Shown here: piece by piece, positions 10,412-21,369 of the stretch
Layout of the letters: every line of letters starts with the position of its first letter
Position numbering within the stretch: position 1 is the first letter of the stretch
NCBI GenBank assembly: GCA_026120035.1
Contig: JALRME010000034.1
Coordinates: 62,001 to 126,000, forward strand
Origin: Coleophoma eucalyptorum
Taxonomy: Eukaryota; Ascomycota; Leotiomycetes; Helotiales; Dermateaceae
Reading direction: 5' to 3'
DNA: 64,000 bases
Translations under genes and position numbers: made by a program
Notes under the pieces: generated by a model
The model's input: the letters and a program-made list of their open reading frames with translations, nothing else
The model's database searches: none
What the model was told of the DNA's origin: nothing

Positions 10412-11811
10412 ATGCCAGTCACTCCATTCACCAGCCCTGAGAAATACAAGTATCAAAATGGGTTCCAGTCTTACCATGAGTATGTTTTTCCTTCTCAAAA
10501 AAAAAAATTAGACTATGCGTGTGCTGATCTGCTGCTAGAACCGAAGCTATCAGAGGTGCCCTACCCATCGGAGCGAACTCTCCCCAAAAGCCACCTTATG
10601 GTCTCTACGCCGAAAAGCTGTCCGGCACTGCTTTCACGGCCCCTCGCCATGAAAACCTTCAGACATGGCTCTATCGAATTATTCCTGCAGCAGCACACAC
10701 CGATTTTGTTCCGTATGAAGGTCACGGTTCTGTAATTTCAGCCGACGATGGTGTGCAGCAACTACAACAAATCCCAAACCAACTGAGGTGGAATCCGTTT
10801 GATATAGACAAAGACGTGGATTGGATACACTCGCTCAAACTTGTCGCGGGAGCTGGGACGCCCACGATGAAGAGCGGAGTGGGTATCTATATCTTCTCCG
10901 CTGGGAAAGATATGGACCCGCATCACGCGTTCTACTCAGCTGATGGAGATTTCCTCATTGTGCTGCAGCATGGCGTGCTCGATATCCAGACTGAGCTCGG
11001 ACGTATTCTCGCTCGTCCAAATGAGATTGTCGTCATTCCTCGGGGCATTCGATACCGTGTCACGCTACCCGAGGGCCCGGTACGTGGGTACATCCTCGAG
11101 TTGTACCAAGGGCACTTCCAGCTACCGGAACTTGGACCCATTGGATCCAATGGGCTGGCAAATGCAAGAGATTTCCAAGCCCCCGTTGCGGCATATGAAG
11201 ATGACAGCAATGACTGGAGCTTGTTTGCCAAGTTCGACAACAAGTGGTTTAAAGCGCAACAGAGCCATTCGCCCTTCAATGTCGTCGCGTGGCATGGAGT
11301 CTACTACCCATACAAGTACGATCTTGGCCGGTTCAACGTCATTGGAAGCACATCTTTCGATCACCCAGACCCGTCCATCTACACCGTGTTGACGGGGCCG
11401 TCCGATCACGTCGGCACTGCGATTGCAGACTTCGTCATCTTCCCGCCGCGTTACCTGGTACAGGAAGACACGTTCCGCCCTCCCTGGTACCACCGCAACA
11501 CCATGTCGGAATTCATGGGCCTTATCCATGGAGACTATGATGCTAAGACTGGGGGTGGCTTCAAGCCGGCGGGCGCTTCGTTGCATAATATTATGAGTGC
11601 CCATGGTCCTGATGCGAGCACACATGAGAGAGCGAGCAATGCAGAGCTGGTGCCGCAGAAGATTGGGACGGGGAGCATGGCGTTCATGTTTGAGAGCTGT
11701 CTTATGCTTGGTGTTACTACGTGGGGCTTGAAGACGTGCGAGAAAGTCCAGGGGGACTACAATGAGGAGAGCTGGATGGCTTTGAAGTCGCACTTTAGCC
11801 CTCCCGCTTGA
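10412..11811 (+). CDS. hmgA: homogentisate 1,2-dioxygenase
   Basis: Two exons, 10412-10479 and 10539-11811, give 446 residues, the usual length (human 445). The 59-bp intron begins GTATGT and contains a run of A. Splicing joins YHE to [21 protein letters not shown], which is the family N-terminus. The enzyme opens the ring of homogentisate to maleylacetoacetate with Fe(II) and O2. The iron ligands are in place: His341 and Glu347 in [18 protein letters not shown], and His378 in [32 protein letters not shown] and [19 protein letters not shown] are further family blocks. It is divergent to fumarylacetoacetase. Maleylacetoacetate isomerase, the step between the two, is not in the window. Confidence 0.97.
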
Positions 11812-13093
11812 GAAACTAGTAATGGCGATGCAGAGAAGTTGACTACTATGGCCTAATAGGAGATCTACTAGCCTATTAAAATAGTGTTGTTGACAATGGT
11901 TAAGAAGTACGACAAGTACGCAATTAAGTATAATGAGTACAAAATTGATTTATTACTATGGTGTTATATTGTTGGACCATATGTATATGTATTCAGCTCG
12001 ATAGCTTCAGCCATCCTTTCAGATTCTAAATATTTATCCTTAATGAAGTCAATTAAATCATAAGTTCTTCCTCACAGGTCAGACACAGTATCTTGTACCT
12101 TTGGCGGCTGGGAATGGCAAAATTGGCCAAGACTGTTACCAATAGCCAAATCCGAATGGCAGACTCCCGAATGAGTGCTAGATATGGTCAGCATGCGCAA
12201 TCAAAGCTTAGTGCTGCAATGGTAATTCTGACAGTTTTACTAGCACTTGCCCTATCCCAGGCGATGGTCTCTCTAAGTCTTGAATGTCGATGTTCAAAGT
12301 GCCGGGCTCGGCGTAGACGGCAGCCTTGTTTTTGAACGCCATGGTTAGTCAGCTGTTCTCAGAAGCATGGATAAAATTCAGTTGGGCAAAGGATTATAAA
12401 ATTCGATAAATGGGCTGTTAATCGACGTAATGGTTCCGTTGTCCGAAGCTTTCACGCCACAGAATCTCGAGGTATGTATTTAAGGTACATGAGCGTGAAG
12501 CCCTTGATGCCGGAGGCAATGCGGGGATGTGGGGAGATGAGATGTGGGGATTTCCCCTGTAACTTGATGGACCCCTCTGTTCTGTTAGGTCGGAACTCAT
12601 TCCGGACTCACCAGACTTAGTTGTAGGAACTTGAGAAGAGGCGAGGACATCATAACTGCCGAAGAGGCGGTATTCCGGGTTGACGACTTTAAAACAAAGC
12701 AAAGCAGGTTTCCGAGATTGTGGGGTATCACATTTCTTCCAATATCCTGTGTCATTGTCGCCAGTAGATGGCCACCTCCACAACAACGACAAGCCGATCC
12801 GGGAGTACTAGCATTAACCTCACGGAATGGGTTCCGGAGTGCATAACCACTCTTAGAATTCCGCAAGCTCATCGTATTCTAGTCGGCGTCAGACCCCAGC
12901 TATTCATTATTCTACCCCACAACTGGATGATAGTGACCGTCCCCAGAGTGGTGTATCAATAATTGCGAGTTCCTCGTTGGTTAGAATCAGTGCTGTAATA
13001 CTGCTCTGACAAACACCACTCCATACTCTACTTAATGCCTTGTTTTCCCAATTTTTACTTCACGACTCTAAGCTCCTTTCATATACCACAAAC
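11812..13093. other. intergenic between hmgA and the CYP504-type P450
   Basis: This 1.28-kb stretch is AT-rich over about 11,870-12,080. Scattered open frames on both strands (for example 12418-12792 minus) have no recognisable domains. It must include the promoter of the P450. No copy of the fahA-hmgA promoter repeat was found here by eye. Confidence 0.45.
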
Positions 13094-14764
13094 ATGGCAA
13101 TTTCAAACGCTCTTCACCTGTTCCAAGACAAGCTCTTGGGCGGCATCGTCTCACAGCTTGCTCTAGCTTTTATTTTGATCCCTGCCGTATATGTAGTGTA
13201 CAACGAGGTCCTCCGCCGAAAGGCTCGCATTCCAGCCCTGAAGGGCCCGTCTGGCTTGCCCCTAATCGGCAACCTCCATCAGATCCGCACCAACGCCGCT
13301 GAACAGTACCGCCAATGGGCGAAGTCGTTTGGAGGAGTTTATCAAATTCAGCTCGGCAATATCCCCATTGTGGTTGTGAACACTGCCGCAGCTGCAAAGA
13401 CTATCTTCGGTCAAAATGCGCAATCGTTAAGTTCGCGGCCGGAGTTTTATACATTCCATAAGGTAATCAGATCCATTGTTGATATATTGAAGGCGTTATG
13501 TTAAGTTGTAAAAGGTTCTCTCAGACACTGCCGGTACTACGATTGGCACATCACCCTACGGCGAGTCCCTCAAGCGGCGAAGAAAGGGAGCTGCGTCCGC
13601 TCTGAATCGACCATCAGTCCAGACCTACGTTTCTCACCTCGATGTCGAAACCAAAGACTTCTGCAAGGAACTCTTTACCTACGGAAAGGCTGGCACAGTG
13701 GCTATCGATCCTATGCCGATGATTCAAAGACTGTCGCTTAGTCTAGCCCTCACCCTGAACTGGGGAGTTCGAATGGACTCGCAAGATGATAAACTCTTCC
13801 ATGAGATCACTCACGTTGAGGAAGAAGTCAGTCGCTTCCGCAGTACCACGGGTAACCTCCAAGATTACATTCCGCTTCTTCGTCTTAATCCGTTCAATAT
13901 TGGTTCCTCCAAAGCCCGTGAGATGCGCGATCGACGAGATGTTTACCTCAAGGCCCTGAACCAAGGGCTAGATGAACGCATGGCGAACGGGACCTACAAG
14001 CCATGTATACAAGCCAATGTCATCCTGGACAAGGAGAACCGACTCAACAATGAAGAACTCACCTCGATCAGTCTAACCATGTTATCCGGTGGACTCGACA
14101 CAATTACTACATTGGTTGCATGGAGCATTGCAATGCTCGTCCAGCGACCAGACATCCAAGCGACTGCGTTGAAGGCAGTCCAGGAATACTTTGGAACGGA
14201 AGCACCGCTATGCGATCCACTAGATGACCAGAAATGCACATATATTGTTGCGCTGGTTCGTGAGTGTTTACGCTACTACACTGTCCTCCGCCTTGCTCTC
14301 CCCCGCGCCTCGGTCAAGGATATCACATACAATGGCGTACTCATCCCCAAAGGAACGGTAGTTTTCCTCAACGCGTGGGCTTGTAACATGGGGAAGTCCC
14401 CTCCAACTTATCTCCTTCCCGTGACTAACATCTTGCTACAGACTCCGATGTATGGGACGACCCAGAAACTTTCCGACCCGAGCGGTGGATCGAGCAACCT
14501 GATGCACCCATGTTCACATACGGAATTGGCTACCGGATGTGCGCGGGCTCGCTGCTGGCCAACCGCGAACTCTACTTGATATTCATCCGACTGATCAACT
14601 CGTTCGAGCTGGTCAAATGCGACGACATTGACCATCACCCTCTCACGGGTAATTCGGACCCCACAAGTCTTGTGGCCATGCCCAATAGATATCTTGCGAA
14701 ATTCATCCCGCGCAACGAAAGGGCTCTAGGCGAATCAATCGCGAATTTTGTTGCGGTGGGTTGA
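13094..14764 (+). CDS. CYP504-like cytochrome P450 (phenylacetate hydroxylase type), mutated splice donor
   Basis: Exons 13094-13462, 13515-14391 and 14442-14764 would give 522 residues, normal for CYP504. There is an N-terminal membrane anchor (about 12-35), then PALKGPSGLPLIGNLHQI, an I-helix region near SISLTMLSGGLDTITTLVAW, the ExxR motif RECLRYYTVLRL, and the haem loop FTYGIGYRMCAGS with Cys449. The blocks ALNRPSVQTYVS and NLQDYIPLLRLNPF are characteristic of the PhacA/PhacB group, which hydroxylates phenylacetate or 3-hydroxyphenylacetate on the way to homogentisate. Location 1.3 kb from homogentisate dioxygenase fits that role. Oddity: the second intron (14392-14441) has a good branch point (TGACTAAC) and acceptor, but its donor reads GGAAGT where GTAAGT is expected. 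Retention would end the protein at 14579 out of frame, without the haem Cys. Confidence 0.85.
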
Positions 14765-15708
14765 CCATGTAATATGGGCTCGGTGACTAGGCTGGGTGGT
14801 TTGGAGGCTATCACATGAAGAAAATAGGAGCGTTACTGGATTGCAGCGTTGTAGCAGTTTTACGACAAGGTCTGACACGCAAAACACAAGAGTCACACAC
14901 ATTAGGATCCGTAAGCTTTTCCGAGTATTTACTTTTCCTATACCAACGGTCAGCATTTAAATTCTGTTCTTTATTCAAGTTTACAATTTCCTATGCTTCT
15001 CTCGTTTCTCGTGGATGATCAAAAAGGACTTTTTCCAGTTTTAGATAATTCATGAAGTCAAGAAATTGAAATAGGTAGATGGGTAATATCTGGATGCTGT
15101 TTAACGCGCTACCTAAGAACATTATATTGATAAAGGATGGGTCCTAGTCAGCTTGTTATGTTACAAAATGCTTTTAATATGTTTAAAGAGGGTTTTAATA
15201 CACTTGTGAAGTGAATGAGTTAGTGGGAGCTTGTTTCTTTTTTTAGTTCACTTGATAATGGCAGAAAGTCAAGCTACGCTTCCAACAGTCAACATGTAAT
15301 AACTGTATATTATGTGCTCCAATAATTCTTTACACTAAATGTAGAAACGAGGCTAATAGTGCACGCAATTCTTATTCCTCATGAGAAGTCAGGCAACCTG
15401 ATTGGACACCTGCAAGGCTCACAGCCAGGCCGGGGGGGGGGAAATCAGCCCCTGCAACTATTTAGGTGCGTGACGTTTCTTGAAAGAACCTCCACAACTC
15501 AGCCGCAAATAATAGAGTCTTCGCAGACTTGTTATTCACATCCTTTGTTCTCCATGGCGATAAGACATTAGTGTTGTAATGGTTCATGCAACCACGATAT
15601 TTTAATTCGCCTCTCTTTCTAACGGCTGGTCGCAGCCTCGAGCAGGCTCGTTGCTGTCGCATCGCGGCCTCTCGACAGCATCGCAACCATCGACTCAGTA
15701 ACACTGCA
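14765..15708. other. intergenic
   Basis: AT-rich spacer with a run of ten G (15432-15441). An ATG at 15586 is in frame with the next gene, but the start at 15709 fits the family better. No other feature is seen. Confidence 0.45.
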
Positions 15709-18700
15709 ATGGTCTCATCGGTCGAAACGTATCAAGTGGGAGTGGTGTGCGCATTACCCAAAGAGATGACCGCAGCAATTGCTATGCTAGACGAGGAGCA
15801 CGAACCCCTTCGAAGTAAAGATGCCCAAGACTCCAACAGCTACGTGCTTGGTCGAGTCCACGGACACAATGTAGTGATTGCTTGTTTGCCGGCAGGCGTT
15901 TATGGGACCAACGCAGCGTCAATGGTGGCTATTAATATGCTGAGGACGTTCACAAAGATCCGCTTTGGCTTGTTAGTGGGTATTGGAGGTGGGATTCCAG
16001 ACCTAGAGAAGAAGATCGACATTCGTCTCGGCGACGTTGTAGTGAGCCAACCAGACCAGACTCATGGTGGTGTGGTCCAATATGATCTTGGTAAAAATAC
16101 AGGGTCAGGAAAGTTCGAGCGGAAGGGATCACTCAACAAACCACCATCCGTCCTTTTGACAGCTGTTTCATCCATTCAGGCACAGCCCGGCAAGTACAGT
16201 CGTCGAATATCCGAGAACACATCTGCAATGACGCAGAATCCCAATCTAGCCCCTGAGGGCTATGCTTTTCCTGGATTCGACCGTGATCATCTGTTCTGCG
16301 CTCGGTGCGATCGGTCTCAATGGTCACCGTGGCAATGGATAATATGGTTGTTGCTATTCTGGTTGAACCCATTGTGGTTATGCAATGCGTGTGCAAGTGG
16401 CAAGGTTCAGAGAGCTCCTCGTCCGAACGTGGGTCCAAAACTCCACTTTGGAGTGATCGCGTCAGGAAATGCCTTGATCAAAAACGCAGCCGAAAGATCT
16501 CGATTAGGAAATGAATTTGGTGCCAAATGCGTTGAAATGGAGGCGGCGGGTTTGATGAATGACTTTCCATGCATCGTCATTCGGGGTATTTGCGACTACG
16601 CCGATTCTCATAAGAATGATATTTGGCAGAAATATGCCGCTGTCACTGCAGCAGCATTCGCAAAAGAACTATTATCAGTTATTCTACTGGAAACTGTATA
16701 TAGTATGGATAAAGCCACGAGTGAGTCCAATCCAATAGCTCCTCGAAGTTAAGACCAAGTAGCCGATCCTCTAGATTGAAGTTATTTTTCTGTTTTCTTC
16801 TGAGACTGCTTGCATGAATAGCAAGTTTCTTTTGCAGATGTGCTAAGCATTTAATAGAATATAACTTAGGCCTCAACCTTCCTGATGCTCCTGGGATTAG
16901 CAAGGAACTTTTTGTCGGTCGAAAAGTAGACACAAAAGAGATGGAGAAGGTCCTCAAACCTCAACGTGACACCCAGGAATTAACGAGAAAAGTGCTTGTT
17001 CTTGGAGGCATGGGTGCAATTGGTAAGACTCAGCTGGCTATCAAGTATGCCGAACAATTTCAAGCCTCCTACTCATCGATCTTTTGGTTGAATGCAAATG
17101 ATGAAGTAGCGGTGGAAAAGAGTTTATGTTCTTTCGCGATGCGAGTCATCGCGCCTGAAGTCGCTAGCCAACTGAAACCAGACCAGCTATGGGTCCATAT
17201 GTCCAACTGGCTATCCGAGCCACACAATAATCGATGGCTATTGATTTTTGATAACTACGATGATCCTGATCAATATGATATCACCAAATACTATTTCTCG
17301 GCTGCTCATGGCTCGTTTATCGTTACTACAAGGCAACCACGTCGACTGAATGGCAATTCAATCTTGGTTGGATCGTTGAAGAAGATAGAAGACGGGTTGA
17401 AGATTTTAGCAACACGGTCAAAAAGAGAAGGCACTGAATCAGGTACGTGAACATAGAGAGAACATTAGAGTTATTAACCTTGACTAGATCCAGACGCTCT
17501 GCAGTTAGCAGTGAGACTAGATGGATATCCATTGGCTTTAGCTACAGCAGGTGCATTTTTGAACCAATCTGTCGTCAGCTTCGCGGAATATTTAAAACAG
17601 TACGAAGCAAAATGGCAAGTGATTAAATCAATGGATGAGCTTCCAGATTATCCCACTCGTACGCTCTATACTACGATGAACTTGTCGTTTATCCAGATCG
17701 AACAAAAGAACTCGCAGGCTGCAAATCTACTGAAGTTTTTCGGGTACATAGACAACGAAGATATCTGGTATGACCTGGTTAGCGGCGCCGGTGAAAACAA
17801 GAATCATCCTCAATGGTATATGGATCTGGTCACTGACAAATTCATGTTCGAGGAAGCAATCGGAGTGCTAACAAAATTCTGCCTCGTCGATTCTCACTAT
17901 GAAACTAAATCATATAGCCTCCATATGTGTGTCCATGACTGGATTGTAAAAGGCCTGAATCAAAAGCCCGACTTCAGTCTCTACAGACTTGCGCTGGACT
18001 GTATATCGAGCCATCTTGCAGGCAAATGGGAGAATCTATCCTCTCAAGAATACCACTGCTTCACTACTCACGCATCACGTTTAGCATATGATCGATTCCT
18101 AATGTCTCTAGACTTACAACGCCTATTTCATGAAGGATCTTCTCAAGTTGGTGATATAGCAGAGCTGCTTTACCGAAAAGGTCAATTTGGAGCTACAGAA
18201 TCAATTCAACTTTTATTGCTAGTTAGCAAGGAGAAAGCGCTTGGAGCAGAGCATACGTCGACGGTTAACACGGTTAACAACCTAGGTCTTCTCTATAAAG
18301 ACCAAGGAAAGCTAGGTCAGGCCGAGGCGATATACCAGCGGGCGCTAGAAGGCTATGAAAAAGCACTCGGAGTAGATCATCCATCGACGCTTGATACGGT
18401 TAATAACCTAGGTCTCCTCTATAACGACCAAGGAAAGCTAGGTCAGGCCGAGGAGATGTACCAGCGGGCATTACTGGGTTACCAAAAGGTTATTGGTATA
18501 GATAATACTACCAAATATATCCCTGCCCTAAGAACAATCTCAAACCTCGGCAATCTTTATCAACTCCAAGGCAATGTAACAAACGCTAGGATGATGTATT
18601 CAAATGCTTTAAAGGGCTATAATAAGGCCTTAGGAATAAACTGTTCACAGTCTCAAGATTTGCGGGATATACTCCATTCGTTAAATAATACTATAGCAGG

Positions 18701-18725
18701 CAATACTGTGGGAGACACGTATTAG
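15709..18725 (+). CDS. NLR protein: PNP_UDP_1 - NB-ARC - TPR
   Basis: Exons 15709-16720, 16858-17442 and 17488-18725 give 944 residues. Residues 1-330 are a purine/uridine phosphorylase-like domain (YQVGVVCALPKEMTAAIAML, LLVGIGGGIP, GVIASGNALIK, ECVEMEAAGLM-type block, VIRGICDYADSHKN). FVGR leads into an NB-ARC domain with Walker A GMGAIGKT (388-395), Walker B RWLLIFD (to Asp469), the FIVTTR element and GYPLALATAGAFL. The C-terminus (about 790-920) has kinesin-light-chain-type TPRs, two of them almost identical, followed by a degenerate third. This is a standard fungal NLR layout. The N-terminal domain is the presumed effector or sensor, and the TPRs the ligand-recognition part, acting in non-self recognition. 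Oddity: a Trp/Leu-rich stretch near residues 206-221, flanked by CARC and CNAC, interrupts the phosphorylase domain. An in-frame ATG at 15586 would add 41 residues. Confidence 0.9.
18226..18477 (+). repeat. two near-identical 126-bp TPR-coding units
   Basis: Two 42-codon units (KALGxxHxSTxxTVNNLGLL followed by the YxDQGKLGQAExxYQRAL block) are almost identical at DNA level over most of their length. A third unit downstream is much more diverged. Confidence 0.85.
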
Positions 18726-19744
18726 CTAGTATAAATCTAGCATATTTGTGTTACAATGTTATTTAAATGCGACTATCGTTCAACTGATAAACGCTGATTG
18801 AAATATTTTCAGTAAAATGGGTGTATATAACTCCCTAGAATGTTCTTTCGTGTTTATTTCTTCATCATCTTTATATCTTGAGTTGCAGACCTTAGAGATT
18901 AAGAGGCTCCTGTTATTTCTTCCAGTCTCGAATAACTAATCATATAATTAATATACAGTGTTATTCTATTTCTAAGAAGAGCAAGTTTATTTTATCAATA
19001 CCAATGAAATTTATTTTAATAAAATTTGAAATAAATATCACATTTGAATACATAGAAGACATAAGGTTCAGTTTTGGAATTTGTTTTCCTACTAACTTCT
19101 ATAGGGCATCTATTATTAAACAGTGACCATACCTTATGCCATATGAACCTTAACCAAAACTAGTAGCAAGACGTGCTTTTTATTTCCTTCTCCTTTTCCT
19201 TCCAGCAACCTTTTTTCCGTTGCTCATACTGGATACACTTATCTCGACAGGTCTTACTAAAAGACATAAGGTTCCTTTTACTGACACGGCTGTCATCAAG
19301 CTTTAAGTGAGAGGTGATTGGTTAAGGAAAGTGTACTGTGATAAGGCTGTTAAGTGCGAGAGTACCACGAATACACGTAATTTCTTTGTTAGTTGTCTAA
19401 AGAAATGGGGCTGTAATCATGATTATGTGATACAGGTTGGTGACAGCCCGTCCCATATGCTCAATAATAGATTTCCAAAACATGATACCACAAGATGAGC
19501 GGCGCTGTAAGCTAGCGTATAAACCACACAATTCCAACGAGAATTGTGGAGCAGGATGTGTTGTGTTGTGCGATATCGCTGGAAGCCAGAATAAACCCGC
19601 CAAGTGTAACACGTGATTCTTCCCAATTGCGCAATACGACACTAGCTTCGACATCCTGCGTAACTCAAGCGTTATCAGGTCCGCCAGCCTTATCAATTAA
19701 GGATATCTCCGATTCGCGATCAATATTGCGTCTAGCAACTGAAA
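18726..19744. other. intergenic, strongly AT-rich centre
   Basis: A 1.0-kb spacer with a very AT-rich core near 18,950-19,060. A short string, AGACATAAGGTTC, occurs twice (near 19,057 and 19,262). No gene or mobile element is recognised. Confidence 0.4.
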
Positions 19745-21029
19745 ATGGCCAAGACTCTCGTCGTGGTTGGGGCCGGTATCTTTGGTGTATCTTCTGCACT
19801 TGCTTGGCGTAGAAGATACCCCGACGGCTCTGTAACTCTCATTGATCCCAAGGTCCTCAACGAGACAAGCCCAGATGGCAACTGGATCGAGCCTGCATCA
19901 GAGGATAGTGGGAAAATAATTAGAGCAGCTTACACGTCATCGAGCTATGTAGAACTGGGAAAGGAAGCGATAGGAATGTGGCAGGAGCAGGAGCCTTATG
20001 TGAAATACTGGCACAATTCTGGGTGGGTAGTAGCGGGAGATGATGAGGCTGGTGGCCGACACCAAGAAACTGGTATCCCTAGAGCCCGCTTTCTTGAACT
20101 CTTTCCAGATGCCCTGCTCGAAGATGATGACGTACTGAGCCAGGATAAAAGCCCCGGCTGGGTAGAAGCATCAGCAGCTTTAGCGTCGACCATCCAAACT
20201 GCCATCCAGGAAGGCGTGAATTACGTGCCAGGCGAAGCCGTTGAGCTGCTGTTGAATGGTTCAATCTGTGTGGGATTGAAGCTGAAAGATGGCAGAGAAT
20301 TTAGGGCAGACTTCGTACTGCTTGCCATGGGATGCTGGACTGAAGACCTCCTACAGCAATCGGGCGTTGTCTCTCACGGGCTTAATTCCAAGAATGCTTG
20401 TGTAGCAGTTGTGGGCGTGCAACTTAACGAGAAAGATTTCGAACAGTACAAGGATATGCCTATGATAGTTGTTCCCGGCAAAGGTTAGGTTGGCCACACA
20501 TTTCAAGACTATAGAAGCTAACACAACGCAGGCGAAATCCTTCCTCCTAATCGGGATGGTATTATAAAGATCAACAATGCAATATCATTTCATGCGCCAG
20601 ACCTCTCTAGTAGAAAATTGTCACCGCCTTTGTCGACCAATCATCCTTATTTCGAGGAAAACATCGATCTCCTCGCCAAATTCTTTCCTACTCTACGCCA
20701 TGCCCCGATCGCATTTCGAAGATATTGTTTGTAAGTAACTTCCATTGTTTGTAGAACGGTGCTAATAATATAGTGATGCTTTTACACCGAAACAAGACTT
20801 TATCATCAGTGCTATTCCAGGTTATGAGGGTCTCCACGTTGCTACTGGGGGCTCTTTTCATGCTTGGAAATTCTTACCTAATATTGGAAGCTATGTTGCG
20901 GATATGCTTGAACGCAAGTTATCTCAGGATTGGGTGGATAGATGGGAGATAGGCGGGAAACTGAGTAAAGAGTTCATACACGCAGATATCATACCAAAGC
21001 GGTCTGCAGTCATTGTAGCCAATGAGTAA
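19745..21029 (+). CDS. FAD-dependent oxidoreductase of the DAO family (sarcosine/amino-acid oxidase-like)
   Basis: Exons 19745-20483, 20532-20730 and 20774-21029 give 397 residues; both introns are GT-AG (48 and 43 bp). The N-terminal Rossmann motif VVVGAGIFGVSSALAWRR (Gly9, Gly11, Gly14) binds FAD. EPASEDSGKIIRAAYTSSSYVELG is the conserved block seen in fructosyl-amine, sarcosine and pipecolate oxidases. RRYCFDAFTPKQDFIIS carries the Cys at the position used for covalent flavin attachment in sarcosine oxidase relatives. GLHVATGGSFHAWKFLPNIG is the second FAD-binding block. The likely reaction is O2-dependent oxidation of a secondary amine, often in peroxisomes. The C-terminus (SAVIVANE) lacks a clear PTS1. 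Substrate unknown. It stands between an NLR and a HET gene. Confidence 0.88.
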
Positions 21030-21369
21030 GCTCCCGAAGTACATAGATTTCTGAGGGTTCAAGGGTACTGTCTTGGTTATTGTAGCATCAGAACTTGGTA
21101 TTGTGTAATAACCCAATCAGTGTGCGAATTACTGTAATCCCTGGCGACTCTGGTGTTTCTATTGTCTTGGCTATATAGGAATATTCTAGCCGATTCAGAC
21201 TCTGGTGGCTGAGAGCTGAAAGCTGAAAGTCGGCAACTTTATAGTTGGACCCCTTTACCTCTCGATGTATCAATACCCTTAAACCATTGCTTCGTAGTCT
21301 TTGCCCTTCCTTCTTATAATTTACCTAATACTATCTTGACCCACAGTAGTAACCTTATTTCTGCAAGTT
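21030..21369. other. intergenic
   Basis: A 340-bp spacer between the FAD oxidase and the HET gene. I see nothing in it beyond ordinary AT-rich leader sequence. Confidence 0.4.

Noticed and set aside
12418..12792. Minus-strand 124-codon frame between hmgA and the P450
   Set aside because: Low-complexity Ser/Pro-rich text without a domain; overlapping frames of similar quality exist on both strands.
15586..15708. Upstream in-frame ATG of the PNP-NLR
   Set aside because: The added 41 residues do not resemble the family; the ATG at 15709 leads directly into the conserved YQVGVVCALPKEM start.
16300..16420. Possible intron removing the Trp-rich insert of the PNP-NLR
   Set aside because: No donor/branch/acceptor set with correct phase was found.
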